This document shows positions 1 to 11,000 of a DNA stretch of 64,000 nt, piece after piece; position 1 is the stretch's first letter; each line of letters starts with the position of its first letter. The notes under the pieces were generated by a model that worked only from the letters and a program-made list of their open reading frames with translations, was not told the origin of the DNA and made no database searches. Origin of the DNA: Anaeramoeba flamelloides (Eukaryota; Metamonada; Anaeramoebidae); contig JANTQA010000047.1 of NCBI GenBank assembly GCA_027625915.1, forward strand, positions 10,478,001 to 10,542,000, in the 5' to 3' direction. The translations under genes were made by a program, and so were the position numbers.

Positions 1-273
1 TGTTAATAGGAAAGTATAGCCAACAGCTGATTTGCCATAGAATTTCAAAAAGGCCATTAAGTACCCAAAGCCGATAATGACCATAACAGCAACGTCTGAA
101 TAATATGAATAGTAATAATCAACTCGGTGATCCCAGTCATGCTCTTCGGTTTCATCAAAAGACTCATCATACCTAAACCATACGCCAACAATAATAAGCA
201 TAAAGATTTGTAAGACTACTAAGAGGGTTACAAATGCCTTTTGGTGTCCATCAGATTCCCAGTTTTTTCCCAT
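1..273 (-). CDS. Rh-type ammonium transporter, N-terminal part
   Basis: This is the first 91 codons of a gene that runs off the left edge of the window. The start is the ATG at 273-271. Residues 14-33 form a first membrane helix, followed by an acidic, Tyr-rich loop (about residues 36-58). A second helix begins with the stretch SDVAVMVIIGFGYLMAFLK (59-77), then YGKSAVGYTFLLT. That matches the Rh glycoprotein signature (QDVHVM.FVGFGFLMTFL..YG.SSVGFNFLL), so the protein should be a trimeric channel for ammonia or ammonium, possibly CO2, in a surface or vacuolar membrane. It is closer to animal and slime-mould Rh proteins than to Amt/MEP. No intron is seen in the visible part. The C-terminal ten or so helices are outside the window, so function beyond family level cannot be judged. 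Confidence 0.88.
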   Translation of the reverse strand, partial: MGKNWESDGHQKAFVTLLVVLQIFMLIIVGVWFRYDESFDETEEHDWDHRVDYYYSYYSDVAVMVIIGFGYLMAFLKFYGKSAVGYTFLLT

Positions 274-580
274 TTTATTTCAGAAAACGGTTAGAGATTC
301 AAGGTTGGAATTATAGAAAAAAATGAATTTGCCCCTTTTTTATTCTTTATTTTTTACTTTCTTTTCTAATAGATGATTTGAAAATTTTGTTTGGTTAAGT
401 AGATGGTCAGAGAACGATTTGGTTACTGTTTTTTGTTTCGAAATATGAAGTACTTTACTTGAATTTTTTCTGGGCATCTTTACTTTTTTTCTGTTATTGT
501 TCTCCCTTTCTGATTTTTTTTTTAAAATCTTCTCTCTTTTTTGAAGAGCAACACTAAAATGGGCAATTTAAAATATACTA

Positions 581-805
581 TTTGTTTCAAAATAAATGAA
601 ACAAAATTTTCATTCAGCTATCCTCAAATAGATTTTTAAAAAATCATGTTACATTTTAAAGATTTAATTCTTAAAGTGAAGCCCAAATAATTAATTTCCC
701 TTTTTAGAATTGGGGCCTTTGACAATTTATTTCTTTCTTGAGATGTGGATTTTTTTGGAAAGCTGAATGAAAATTGCAACCTTTTTATTTTACAATTAAC
801 AGTAC
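581..805. mobile_element. MITE family D, copy 1
   Basis: About 220 bp with terminal inverted repeats containing ATTTTCATTCAGCTTTCC. The left end reads AAAATTTTCATTCAGC and the right end GGAAAGCTGAATGAAAATT. The TIR extends outward into a degenerate TTGTAAAATAAA-like stretch. The same core, with a central AATTTCCCTTTTTAGAATTG block, recurs at 31321-31535, 39809-40025 and, interrupted, at 58132-59490. It has no coding capacity and the exact ends are uncertain by about 10 bp. Confidence 0.7.
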
Positions 806-969
806 ATTACTCATAAGGGAAAATTTTATATTTAAAAATTTCCTTAGTTATCGAGAAAATCAAATTTTAATTACAAAAAGGGAAAGTTATTTGTTCAATG
901 CTAACAGCTATTGTAGTAATTATTGTGGAGTCTCTTTATATTGTTTTAAATAGTTGAAGTTCTGATAAC

Positions 970-1425
970 TGTTGAGAGAAAAATGTTGGACACAGAAAAA
1001 TGGTTGGACAGCATTTTTAATTGGGAACCTTACTGAAAATGATTTTTAAATTCGGTCGTTTGTGAAATAACTAAAGAAAATAACAATAATCTACTTATTA
1101 GAATAACGATTAATGTAATTCTACTTTTTCAAAATCTTATCTATTCTAATCTAAAGCAAGTTTAAAAATTACCATTTTCAGAATTAATAGTAAACTTTAC
1201 TAGAACTTGATTTTTTGTTAAAATAGCATGATCTACTTTAGTTGTCAACCATTCAAATGAGTATTCTACACAAACCACAGATTAACGAACTTGTAACACC
1301 TTTAAACCTGGATTTATATAAAAGTCACCAAGTTATAAATAGGATTTGATTTTCAATTTTACTAATGTTCCCAATTAAAAAAGGTGTCCAACCATTTTTC
1401 TGTGTCCAACATTTTTCTCTCAACA
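970..1425. mobile_element. TIR element family B, copy 1 (456 bp)
   Basis: The ends are near-perfect inverted repeats about 80 bp long, starting TGTTGAGAGAAAAATGTTGG and continuing into ACACAGAAAAATGGTTGGACA. A second copy of almost the same length lies at 48832-49285, similar along its whole interior (for example the AAATAACTAAAGAAAATAAC block). Full-length similarity with non-homologous flanks defines it as a mobile unit. No ORF is present. The target duplication is not clear. Confidence 0.85.
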
Positions 1426-2824
1426 GTAAATTCAAAAAAATCATTTGTTATTTTTCGTTCAAAGATCCTTTATCTATTTTTTTTTTAGCCCTGTTGTGAA
1501 AAAAGGAGAAGATAAATTTTTTTTGGGACAAATTCAATGGAAATCAGAGAAAAATAAGGTGGTTTTGGAAATCTACTTTTAATTGAAAAGTTATATGGAT
1601 AGAGTGTTTTAATAGAAAAAAGTTACAAGAACTTTTTTTTTCAGTTTTGAATTTGTCATTATCGTTTTCTTTTGAGGGTTTTACAGACTCGGGTTTTTTG
1701 AATAATTAATTGATCCATTATAGGTGATTCTCCAAAAATAATAATTGCGAAGAGTACACCTCAAAAGTTCGTTCTCTCAACCAAAACAGGACTTTTTCAA
1801 AATTAATACGGAATACTGTTCTAGGAAAAGAAAAATGAAGCTGTTTTCATTTTCCATGAATTTTTTCAAATAGAGTTTTTTAATTACAATCAACTTGTTT
1901 TGGAATTTCTATTCTAAAAAGAAAAAATACCATCTGAAGTTGCAAGGATATATATTTCAAATATAATCCTCCTCATAAAGAAACATAAAAAGAAAAAATA
2001 CTAGCAGAAAATGAAGTGATACTTTTTTCCCAAGTATTTTTCAAATAAAGTAACATGATTTTTGAAAAAAAGTGGGACAATACATGCTTTAAACTAATTA
2101 CTCTGCTTATTCATAATCAAACCTTTTGTGAGAGACAATCGTATGACTTAGCATCTAACAGTTACCAAAAATGTACTTTAAATAATTGAATTTTTCTGAT
2201 AAATTCAAATAAATTTTTAAACCTAATTTTTCATTTTAACTGTTATTTTGCTAAATGATAAAACCGTAGTTTTGAACAAAGAATTTTATTGAGTATAAAT
2301 ATAAAGAAACTGTTAAATATCCAGTTGTTCTTTGAAAGATTCTTTGCCAAGAACTGTTTTAAAAATAGATGTACAAAGATTTTCAACAATGAAAATGGAT
2401 TTTGAACTAAAAATTGTTTAGAAAATTTTTTTGAATTTATCAGTAACCACAGAAAAGTTGGGATATTTTGTTCCTCTACTTCTCATTGAAACAATTTCCG
2501 AGTTTACAAAAATAGGGTGTTGTTTCACAATCTCCTTTTTGGTTTCTGTAAAGTAACGTTTCGATCAGGAAAAAATCAGAAAATATTTGAAAAGGAAAAA
2601 CAAGTTTTGAATTGAGTTGACCAAATAAGTTTCAAGATTTGTTTGAGTTGATCAAAACTCCAATTCAATTGCAAAGGTTGTTTAATATTTTAGGATCTAA
2701 ATAAAAAAAGAAAACGGTAGATTAAAAAAGAAAAAGGAAAAGAAAAAAGAAAAAGAAAAAAGAAAAAAGAATTTTTTTTTATTAATTTTTTTTTTCAAAA
2801 AAATTCAAAACGATCATAAATTCA

Positions 2825-3168
2825 TTAAATATCAAGTAGGAATTGAGGTAAATATTGTTCGATATGCGAGATATCAACTTGAGAAGATTCTTCAGTTTTA
2901 GCAATTGAAATAATCCTCTTTGACCCTTCTTCAGTAATCAGACGCAAATATTCTGTGATTAATGTGAGTGTTTCTTTTGGTACTATTGCAAATTAAAAAA
3001 TTAAAATAAATAAAGAAGGAATTTTTTTTAATGACGGAAAGAGGATCCTTAATAACATTCAAAGTTCTTACTTCTTGTTTTTTTGTTCTGAAAATTGTCC
3101 TTTAACATTGCTTCAATTGTCAACTCACTAAATGTTGTTTTGTTTTTTGGATCTTGGTTAAAATTCAT
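2825..3168 (-). CDS. CENPX: CENP-X / MHF2 histone-fold protein
   Basis: Two exons: 3072-3168 and 2825-2982, joined across an 89-bp intron (donor GTAAGA, acceptor GCAATAG). The spliced product is 84 residues, the family's usual length (human about 81). It shows the CENP-X pattern: an N-terminal F.ELTIEAMLK helix, DNFQNKKTRI, a long helix with LTLITEYLRLITEEGSKRI, and the hallmark end VDISHIEQYLPQFLLDI. CENP-X pairs with CENP-S, both in the inner kinetochore (CENP-T-W-S-X) and in the MHF complex that guides FANCM-type helicases at stalled forks. The ATG at 3168-3166 was chosen because the frame upstream (to 3306) does not resemble the family. The partner CENP-S is not in the window. Confidence 0.87.
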
Positions 3169-5557
3169 TTTAAAGCAATTTATAAAAACATAAAAAAATG
3201 ATTTCAAAAAATTCATTGTGTTGAAAAAGGTTTTTGGAATAAAGATAAACTTTCTGTTAATTTTTGCTACAAAAACCCTTTGAGAATCAATTTGAAAATC
3301 TTTCAATGTTAAAAGGATTTATTTGAATATTTACAAAATTGACAGAATAAATAAAATACTTTGTTTTAAGGACAAGGCTTACAAGGGAAAATAAATAAAT
3401 TGTAATCGAAAAATGTACTGATAAGAGTTTCCATCATACCAGTAAAATACAAACACACTAGTGTTTCTTTTGAAAAAAAATTGAGAAATTTTTCACAATT
3501 TTCACCTACTTTAGATCAAAACAAAAATTTGATTTTAAAATTCCATAAATTCTATTTGAAATAGATAAACACCAAACAAAATCCCCTCACTACTTCCGAA
3601 TCAAAAATATTTTTTTACAGTTACATTTACCCGGTGGAAATGTTTTAAATTTGAATTTGGACTTGAAAATCCCTTAAAGCCATTTTTTATAACATTTACT
3701 ATCAAAAATTTATAAAAAAATTTTTCTTTTTGTACTGTGTTTTTGTATGTAACATCAAAAATAGCATTTTTTTTGTGGTTCAATTTCTTTAGAACGAAAA
3801 TTTTTTTTGAGAAAAAAAAGTAAAATTATTACACAAGAACTCAATACACCCCCTCTTGAAAAATATCCCCCAAGGTTGGTATTTCATCCATCAAATCAAA
3901 ACTTACAATGTAATCTCATTATATTATACTTTATTAAAATTGTTTGTTGATAACCCATTTATTGGGTCATCATATACTTTGAGAAAAGTCTAAAATTAAA
4001 GTGTTTTCTTATTAAATATAATCACCTATTAGTGGAGAATTGTTCCAATATCTCTATTAATTTGTTGAGGAAAATAGTACTCTAAATTGATCAAATCAAT
4101 TAAAAAAAATCTTTGTTGAGGTTAAAAGTCTGCATTCCAAAATAAATTTTGAGCTTGAAACATCAATATCTAGACTAAAAATTTGAAAAAAATCTCTCTT
4201 TATTTGTTTAGATTTTTCCCAATTATAGTTAAGGGTTAAATTAATTAAAAAAAATTATCTGGTAAACAGTGAATTTTGAATTGAATAAAATTTTGTTTCT
4301 AACCGATTCAAAGGGTGTTTAGAATAAAAAATTCGTTTTAAACACACTTAATAATTATATGTATATATATAATAATGGGTATAAAATAAAATAAAGAAAC
4401 AAAGGAAGCTTTGAAAAATGAGAAAAGAAAAGATTAAATAAAATAATTTAGAAAAAATAAGTAGAAAAAAACCTAAATTATTGAATAAGAAAAACTTGGA
4501 ACTATGATCTATTTTCTTAACAGCACTTTGACTTATATTATTCATCATTCTGGTATTTTAAAAATAAAATGTAAAAAAAAATCCTTTATTTTCCCATTTC
4601 ACCTATTTTAAAACCAAGAAACTTTCAAAGAAATTCAGTATAATTTTTCTTCTTATTTAATTTGGTTGGATCTTTTTTTAAGCTATTTTCGGCGAAAAAA
4701 AAACTCCAAAACAGATGAATTTCTGAATTGAAAAAAAAAATCTTATTTGATTTTTCCCATTTAGATTTTAAATAGTAGTAATATTCTTTTGTAATGTTAT
4801 GATTTATTTAACTATCAATATTCCATGTAAGTCATCTATAACTTCTTTGCAATGATGCTCAAGTCAAAATTTTTGATTTTTCAGGTATTTTTTTTTTCAT
4901 TTTCTTGTATTTGTTTCATATTGTATACGATCCCCTATAAAATTGAAATAATCTCAATTTTTGTCTTAGAGCCTGAAAAATATTTTTTTCAATTTTTTTT
5001 AACATACAAAGGTTTATCTCTCCCATCCAATTGGAAATGATTTCATTTAGAAGGTGATAAAATTGATTTCCAGTTTTGGTATAACTTTTTCACTGAGGAT
5101 GTCTGGAAATTTGGGCTTTAGAACCAGCATTTAACCCCCCCCGTTTTATTCTTTTTGTGATGATTTAACTTGATAAATTTTGTATTCGATATCGATTTAT
5201 TTTGAATTCTTCTTTTCTCTTATTCTCACCAATAACTGCAAGATATTTCATTTATTTTCAAGTATTTGGCAGATCGTAAAGTTCCTGATGTCTATACTTA
5301 TTGATAAAATTAGTTTTCCTCTTTAATATCATCTTTTGTATCACTATAGTCAAGTTTCCTATTTTAAATATTTGATGGAGTACCTTTTTAGAATTTAATT
5401 ATTATTTTTATTTTCATGATAAACCAACTATCTATATATTTTTTAATACCACTTTTCATTCAAAATACTCAATTAGTAAATAAATTAAAATAAATGGATG
5501 TTTTGGAAAACTTATTTCTTATTGTAATTAATAATTTTTGATCTATATCCGCAGGAC

Positions 5558-5561
<4 letters not shown>

Positions 5562-5607
<46 letters not shown>
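5562..5607. repeat. (AT)n microsatellite
   Basis: About 23 uninterrupted TA dinucleotides. The flank to the right (5610-5700) has ACACAAAATTTCATCGAAAA and AAGGCACAAAAA fragments, a decayed end of the family-A MITE. Confidence 0.9.
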
Positions 5608-5608
<1 letters not shown>

Positions 5609-5814
5609 CCCGTTTAACATTTAAGACACAAAATTTCATCGAAAATTAAGGCACAAAAAAAATTCAAAATTAAACACAAATTTCATTTCTAGGAAAATAC
5701 TTTGCGAAAATCATAATTCCCATTTTATCAATTAATTTGAAAAATTTTTTTCCATAAATTATTTTGAAATTTTACACTTTAAAAGTGAAATTGGCTAAAT
5801 ATATAAACCACTTT

Positions 5815-6335
5815 CCGGTCAACAAATGTATTTGTATGTAGCGAATTGCAGATGATCTAAATTTTTTTAAATGGAGATTAGAAGGAAAATTAATTTTATA
5901 AATTTCAAAATTAAAATCATTTTTTAACATTTTTTCAATTTTTTTATGATATTCTTAATTCATTTGCAAATTTTATCTATTGCAAGGTAGATAACCACTT
6001 GGTATAAACATTTTATTCTATTTTTTTTTTTTTTTTTTTGAAACACTGGAAATGATAAAAGAGCAATCATTTTATTTCTATTGGAATTTTATTTGATTTT
6101 CAATTGAACATCAAAAAGAACATAGCTATTTTTCTCAATATGTTTTCTAATAATGTTCGTTTTCCAATTTTTAATAAAATCTATTAACTTTTGAGTTTTA
6201 TTTAAGACCTATATGAGCCACAGTTTGATGTTTATTCTTACCTTATTTCTTATTTGTTTTTCAAAGGCCAATTTTAAATAATAATTGATATTTGAAAATA
6301 ATATTGGGCACATTTGACTAAAACAAAGTTTATTT
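5815..6335 (+). repeat. Old interspersed repeat R6, copy 1
   Basis: Diverged about 500-bp repeat whose second copy is at about 29970-30640. Shared blocks in the same order include GAATTGCA, a poly-T tract, TATTGCAAG(G/A)T, TTTCTATTGGAATTTTATT, CTTATTTCTTATTTG and TCAAAGG(C/T)CAATT. This copy lacks the family-E MITE present in the other, so it is an empty site. No coding potential. Confidence 0.65.
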
Positions 6336-6844
6336 ATAGGTAACTGCCAAAATTATTCTTGGCGATTTTAGGTGTTTTATTCGTATAAAAAAGATCCCTA
6401 TACATTATATTTCTTCTCTATTTGTTGCGTCAACCTCTATAACTATCCATCTTTGAATAATATTGATTAATCATTTCTTTTATTTGTCTATTTATATTCC
6501 CCTTTTTTTTTGAAGTGATTCTCCCTATTATATAAAGTAAATTATCAGTATATATTTGTGTTTTTTTTTTATTGTTTGTAATATAAAGTGGTATGTGTAT
6601 GTATAGATTATTGTTGATAGAGTATCTCATATTTTTCAAATTTTTTGTAATAAATCTTCTAAGTAAATCTAGAACTTCACAGCCCTTATTTTTTTTTAAT
6701 AAACTACTATAAAATTAAATTTCACAGGAAATAGTGTTATTAGTTGTTGAAATATTTAAAATATTTAAAAGTGAAATACATAGATTAGCCTGATACTGAA
6801 ATTTTCAAAAACAATTTTTGGACGAATAATTATTCACAACATCT

Positions 6845-7910
6845 ATAAAAAAATAAAATTGAAAATTTCAAGTTAAATAAAAGAATTAATTTCATTAAAT
6901 TTTTATCCCAGGTTTATAATGTTTATTTGTTATATAGCCGAAATTTGAGTTATTAAAAATCCCGAGGCCGTCGTATTTATCGTTGTTAATAAGATTACAC
7001 TTTTTAAAAGTCTTTAGTCAAGATTAAAATTTTGTTGTTGAGAAAAAAGTTTAATAAAAAAATTGATCAATGAATTTTAGTTTAATTCAACTTTAGGATA
7101 TTTTTTTTGAATAGATAATAACTAATAGTTTTGAAAACACTATACTTATCTTAAAAAACTGAAATAAAGTGAAAAAAGGACTGTTGATAAATACTGGTAT
7201 TTGAATTATAAATGGGAAAAAATTTTCACTACAGTTACCATATTTTTCTTTTTTAAACTGAGTTCTCAAAGAAGCAGGTTGGGGTTTGTAGTTCCACTTT
7301 AAAAAGGAAATTGAAAATGAAGTGAAAATTTTTCCTGTTTTTAATTCAAATACAAGTATAGAAAGTGTCCTAGGTTTTCCAGAATTCAAAAAAATTGAGA
7401 GAAAAATCTTAGATTTTACTATATTCATTTAAATTCTGGAAAACCTAACAGCGGTTTTTTTAAACTTTTTGAAATAGAAAGAATATTTTTGAAATTTTCT
7501 GTTTAATTACAAAATTCAAAAAAACCTAAAAGCAAAAACTAATGATTTTCCAAATAACCAAAAAACTCAAGAAAACCTAAGGGAAAATCAAAGAAAAATT
7601 CTATTTTCCAATTTAAAAGAACAAATAATTCTATAATAGTTTAGATAATTTATTCATGATAAGAAAGATATTCATCATATTTCAAATACTTTTAAAATAT
7701 AATAAAATAACCTCTTAACTGTATTGAAAAAAATAATTCAAATTATTTGCTATTAATATTGAGAAAAATATTAATAGAACCTGGAAGAAAAATGGTTTTT
7801 TCAAATTAAATAGTAAAATATCTAGTAAAAATAATTTTTGATCCAAGATCCCTAATTAACCAATAGTGTTTATTTTAAATGAAGTTATTAAAAAGAGTAA
7901 AATTGGTAAA
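6845..7910 (+). repeat. Hairpin-module repeat unit, copy I
   Basis: About 1-kb unit related to 8950-10400 and to both halves of 55310-57880. The left part contains ATGAATTTTAGTTTAATT and CTAATAGTTTTGAAAACACT. The middle holds an inverted AGGTTTTCCAGAATTCAAAA / AATTCTGGAAAACCT hairpin (about 7370-7450). The right end carries GATCCCTAATTAACCAATAG and GAAGTTATTAAAAAG. No ORF. It lies just upstream of the receptor kinase gene. Confidence 0.7.
7194..7356. mobile_element. MITE family E, copy a (163 bp)
   Basis: Terminal inverted repeats starting CTGGTATTTGAATTATAAAT and continuing GGGAAAAAATTTTCACT. The right end is the complement, slightly diverged. The element is flanked by TA on both sides. It has inserted into the hairpin-module repeat unit. 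Other copies are at 30270-30434, 31706-31875 and 56670-56823. Confidence 0.75.
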
Positions 7911-8090
7911 TGTATAAGATTTTTTTTGAAATTATTTTTTAATGATGCTAAAGAGAAACAATACCCAACTCCAATAATTTTAAAAGTACAAACAAACAAA
8001 GGAATATAAACCTAAAGATTGGTAATTCTGAAAATCCGAGATTGAACAGATTTATTTTTTACAGTTTTTTCTTTTTATTCATTATTTGTA

Positions 8091-11000
8091 ATGGATATTA
8101 GCACTCTGAATTTCTTGTTCTTTTTTTTTTTAATTTTAACCCAAACGGGTGCAATTAACAGTGTAAATGAAGAAGCAGAGCCACTTTTCATGAAAACAAG
8201 TTACTTGTTCACCGACACAAACCAAAAATCGAATAATCTCAATACACATCGTATGCGAGAGGATGGATCCTTTGTTAGTTTTACTTCCAAATTTGAGCAA
8301 CAAATTGACTCAACAAGCATCACCATTTCACTAACAAACCACCTCAACTCGACGGGCTATCATTTAGTTGGTGAAAGAAAAAATGTAGAAAAAGATCGGA
8401 ATACAGTTGGCAAAGTGCTCGTAGATCCCTTGACTTATTCCTCGTTTTTTGCAGGAAGCAAAAACGATCAGATAACAACATTTTCAATCGGTCTAGATAC
8501 AGACTCCTATACGATCATTATTGCTGGGACAACAAATAGTCCAGATTTCCCTTTAAAGAATAATGTGAGAATTATTGCACCTCCAGACGAGCAGTCTCAA
8601 CAACACACATTAATCGCCTTTGTTTCACGAATCGATTCAAGTGGAAATATCATTTTTTCAACTTATTTTGGTGGAAGCATTAGCCAAAACGAAAAGTTCA
8701 ATAGAACTCGCTCAATTAAAGCAGAAAGTGTTTGTAGAGATTCAAATGGGAGGTTTTGGGTTGTTGGTGGTGTAAAATTTCATTTTTTCCTTGTTTTTTT
8801 TTTATTAATTAATCTGCAGAAAAAAATACTCAAAATAACCGCTTCTTAAATACTTTAATGAAAAACAAAATGAAGTTTGTTAGGCTGTACTCAAAAAGAA
8901 ACTTTTTGTTCTTTAAAGTCATTTTGAAAAAGTGCCACAAAAAAGTTTTCAAAACTAAAGTATGAAAAAATAAAATTGAAAATTCCAAGTTAGACAAAAT
9001 TATTACTTTAATTAACCTTTAATCCTCTCCTTAATAAAGTTTATTTGTAATATAACCGATATGTGAGAACTTATAAAGCTTGGGGCTATTGTATTTATTG
9101 TTTTTATTAGTAATCGTATTTTTAAAAGTCTCTAGTCTAGAACAAAAGGTCATTGTTACTTTTTTTTTATTTTTTTTTACTTGTAAAAATTTTTAAAAAA
9201 TGGATTAATGAATTTTAGTTTAATTTCGACTTTGTGATATTTTTTTTGAATATAAAATAACTAATAGTTTTGAAAACACTCTACTTATCTCAAAAAACTC
9301 AAATAGGAAAAAAAAACACTGATGATAAATATTCCGTTTCCTAGTTTTTCCATGGTTCAAAAGAATTGAGTAAAATTCATAGATTTGATTCAACGCTTCT
9401 TTTCAATCCTGAAAAACCTCTGGAAGTGTCCGCCAAGTGCCTAGTTTTTTTTTAATTTCAAAAATTAAAAGAAACCTAACGGCACTTTTCCAGGATCTAA
9501 AAGAATAGAGCAAAATCTATGATTTTACACAACTCTTTTTAATTGGGAAAACCTAACGAAAGTGTCCGCCAAGTGTAATAGAATGCCTTCAAGTACCGTA
9601 GAGTGCCTAGGTTTTCCATAATTCAAAAGAATAGAGAAAAATCTTTGATTTTACTCAATTCTTTTAAATTTTGGAAAACCTAACGAAAATCAATAGATTT
9701 TCCAAATAAAATAGAAAACCTCAAAAAAATCTAGAACACTTCACAAATAAATAGAAAACTCAAGAAAAGCTAATGGCGGTTTTCCAGAATTCAAAAGAAT
9801 AGAGAAAAATCCAAGATTTTACTCAATTCTTTTAAATTCTGGAAAAGCTAACCTCGATTTTTTTTACTTTTTGAAATAAACCGAAAATTTCTCAAATTTT
9901 CTGTTTATTACAAAAATTAAAAAAAACCTAACGAAAATCTACTGATTCTCCAAATAAACAAAAAACTCAAGAAAACCTAACGGAAGTGTCCTAGGTTTTC
10001 CAGAATTCAAAAGAATTGAGCAAAATCTTTGATTTTTCTCTATTCTTTTAAATTCTGAAAAACCTAACGGAAAATCAATAAAAAAAAATAATTTTTTCAA
10101 TTTAAAAAAACAAATAATTTTTTTAAAGTCAAAATAATTGATTACCTATTTGAAGGATATTAATCAGATTTAAAATATTTTGAAAATATTATTCTAACCA
10201 CTTAACTGTCAAAAAACAAATATTCAAATTTTTTATTTTAAATTTAAAAAAATCTGTAATATAACCTGGAAAATTGGATTTTGCAAATTAAATTGTAAAA
10301 TATCTTTAAAAATAATTTTCGATCAAAGATCCCTTATTAATCAATAGTGCTTATTCTAAGTGAAGTTATCAAAAAGTGAAAAATTATCCAATGGTTTTAT
10401 TTTTTTTTGAAAAATTTTATTCATAATCGTAAAGAAGTGCTTATAAAATAGTTGGTTTGTTTCAATTGACCTATTTTCAATTCTTCATTAAAAATTTTGT
10501 TGGAAACACTTTTACAAAACTACTTTACAAAACTTACAGTATTTACATTTATTAGGCGTTTTGATGATAACATGTATTATCACGATAGTAGCAATAAAAT
10601 CGCGATAATATTAAAAAATCGCTATTAGTCCAACTTTATCGCGAAAAATCATAAAATCACGACAATCCACATTATCGCGAAAAATCCAAAAAATCACGAT
10701 AAAGAAATTTATTTTTTTGAAATTGCCTGAACAAAAAAATCCCATAGAATTTTACAAAGCTTTGAGACTTTTACAACACTTCTCCCCTTTAAAAATGTTT
10801 TAAATTGTTGTGAAGTGTCTTCAAGTGTTTGAAAGTTTTTCAAAGACCTAAATAGTTTCATAAATAGAATGAGATTTTTTGTAATTGAAAAACAAAATTT
10901 TTTTCTTCTGTTTTTTGTATTTTAACAAAAAAGAAAATCTCAAATGGAATTCTATGATCAAATAAATAATAACCCATTTCAGAAATGTACTTGAATATAA

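Larger units (their letters stand above)
274..2824. other. Intergenic, AT-rich, with two MITEs
   Basis: No coding exon is supported here. The stretch holds two small TIR elements, listed separately at 581-805 and 970-1425. A purine-rich low-complexity tract of AAAAGAAAAA-type repeats lies at about 2700-2775, just beyond the 3' end of the CENP-X gene. Confidence 0.6.
3169..8090. other. Intergenic, repeat-rich
   Basis: Long non-coding stretch between the divergently transcribed CENP-X and receptor kinase genes. It holds an (AT)n run, a degenerate family-A MITE relic (about 5610-5700), an old repeat R6 (5815-6335), a hairpin-module repeat unit (6845-7910) and a family-E MITE inside that unit. 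Nothing else recognisable is seen in 3310-5560. Confidence 0.6.

Noticed and set aside
9400-10080. Regularly spaced repeats that might suggest a CRISPR-like array
   Set aside because: They are inverted hairpin modules of a dispersed eukaryotic repeat, not direct repeats with unique spacers.
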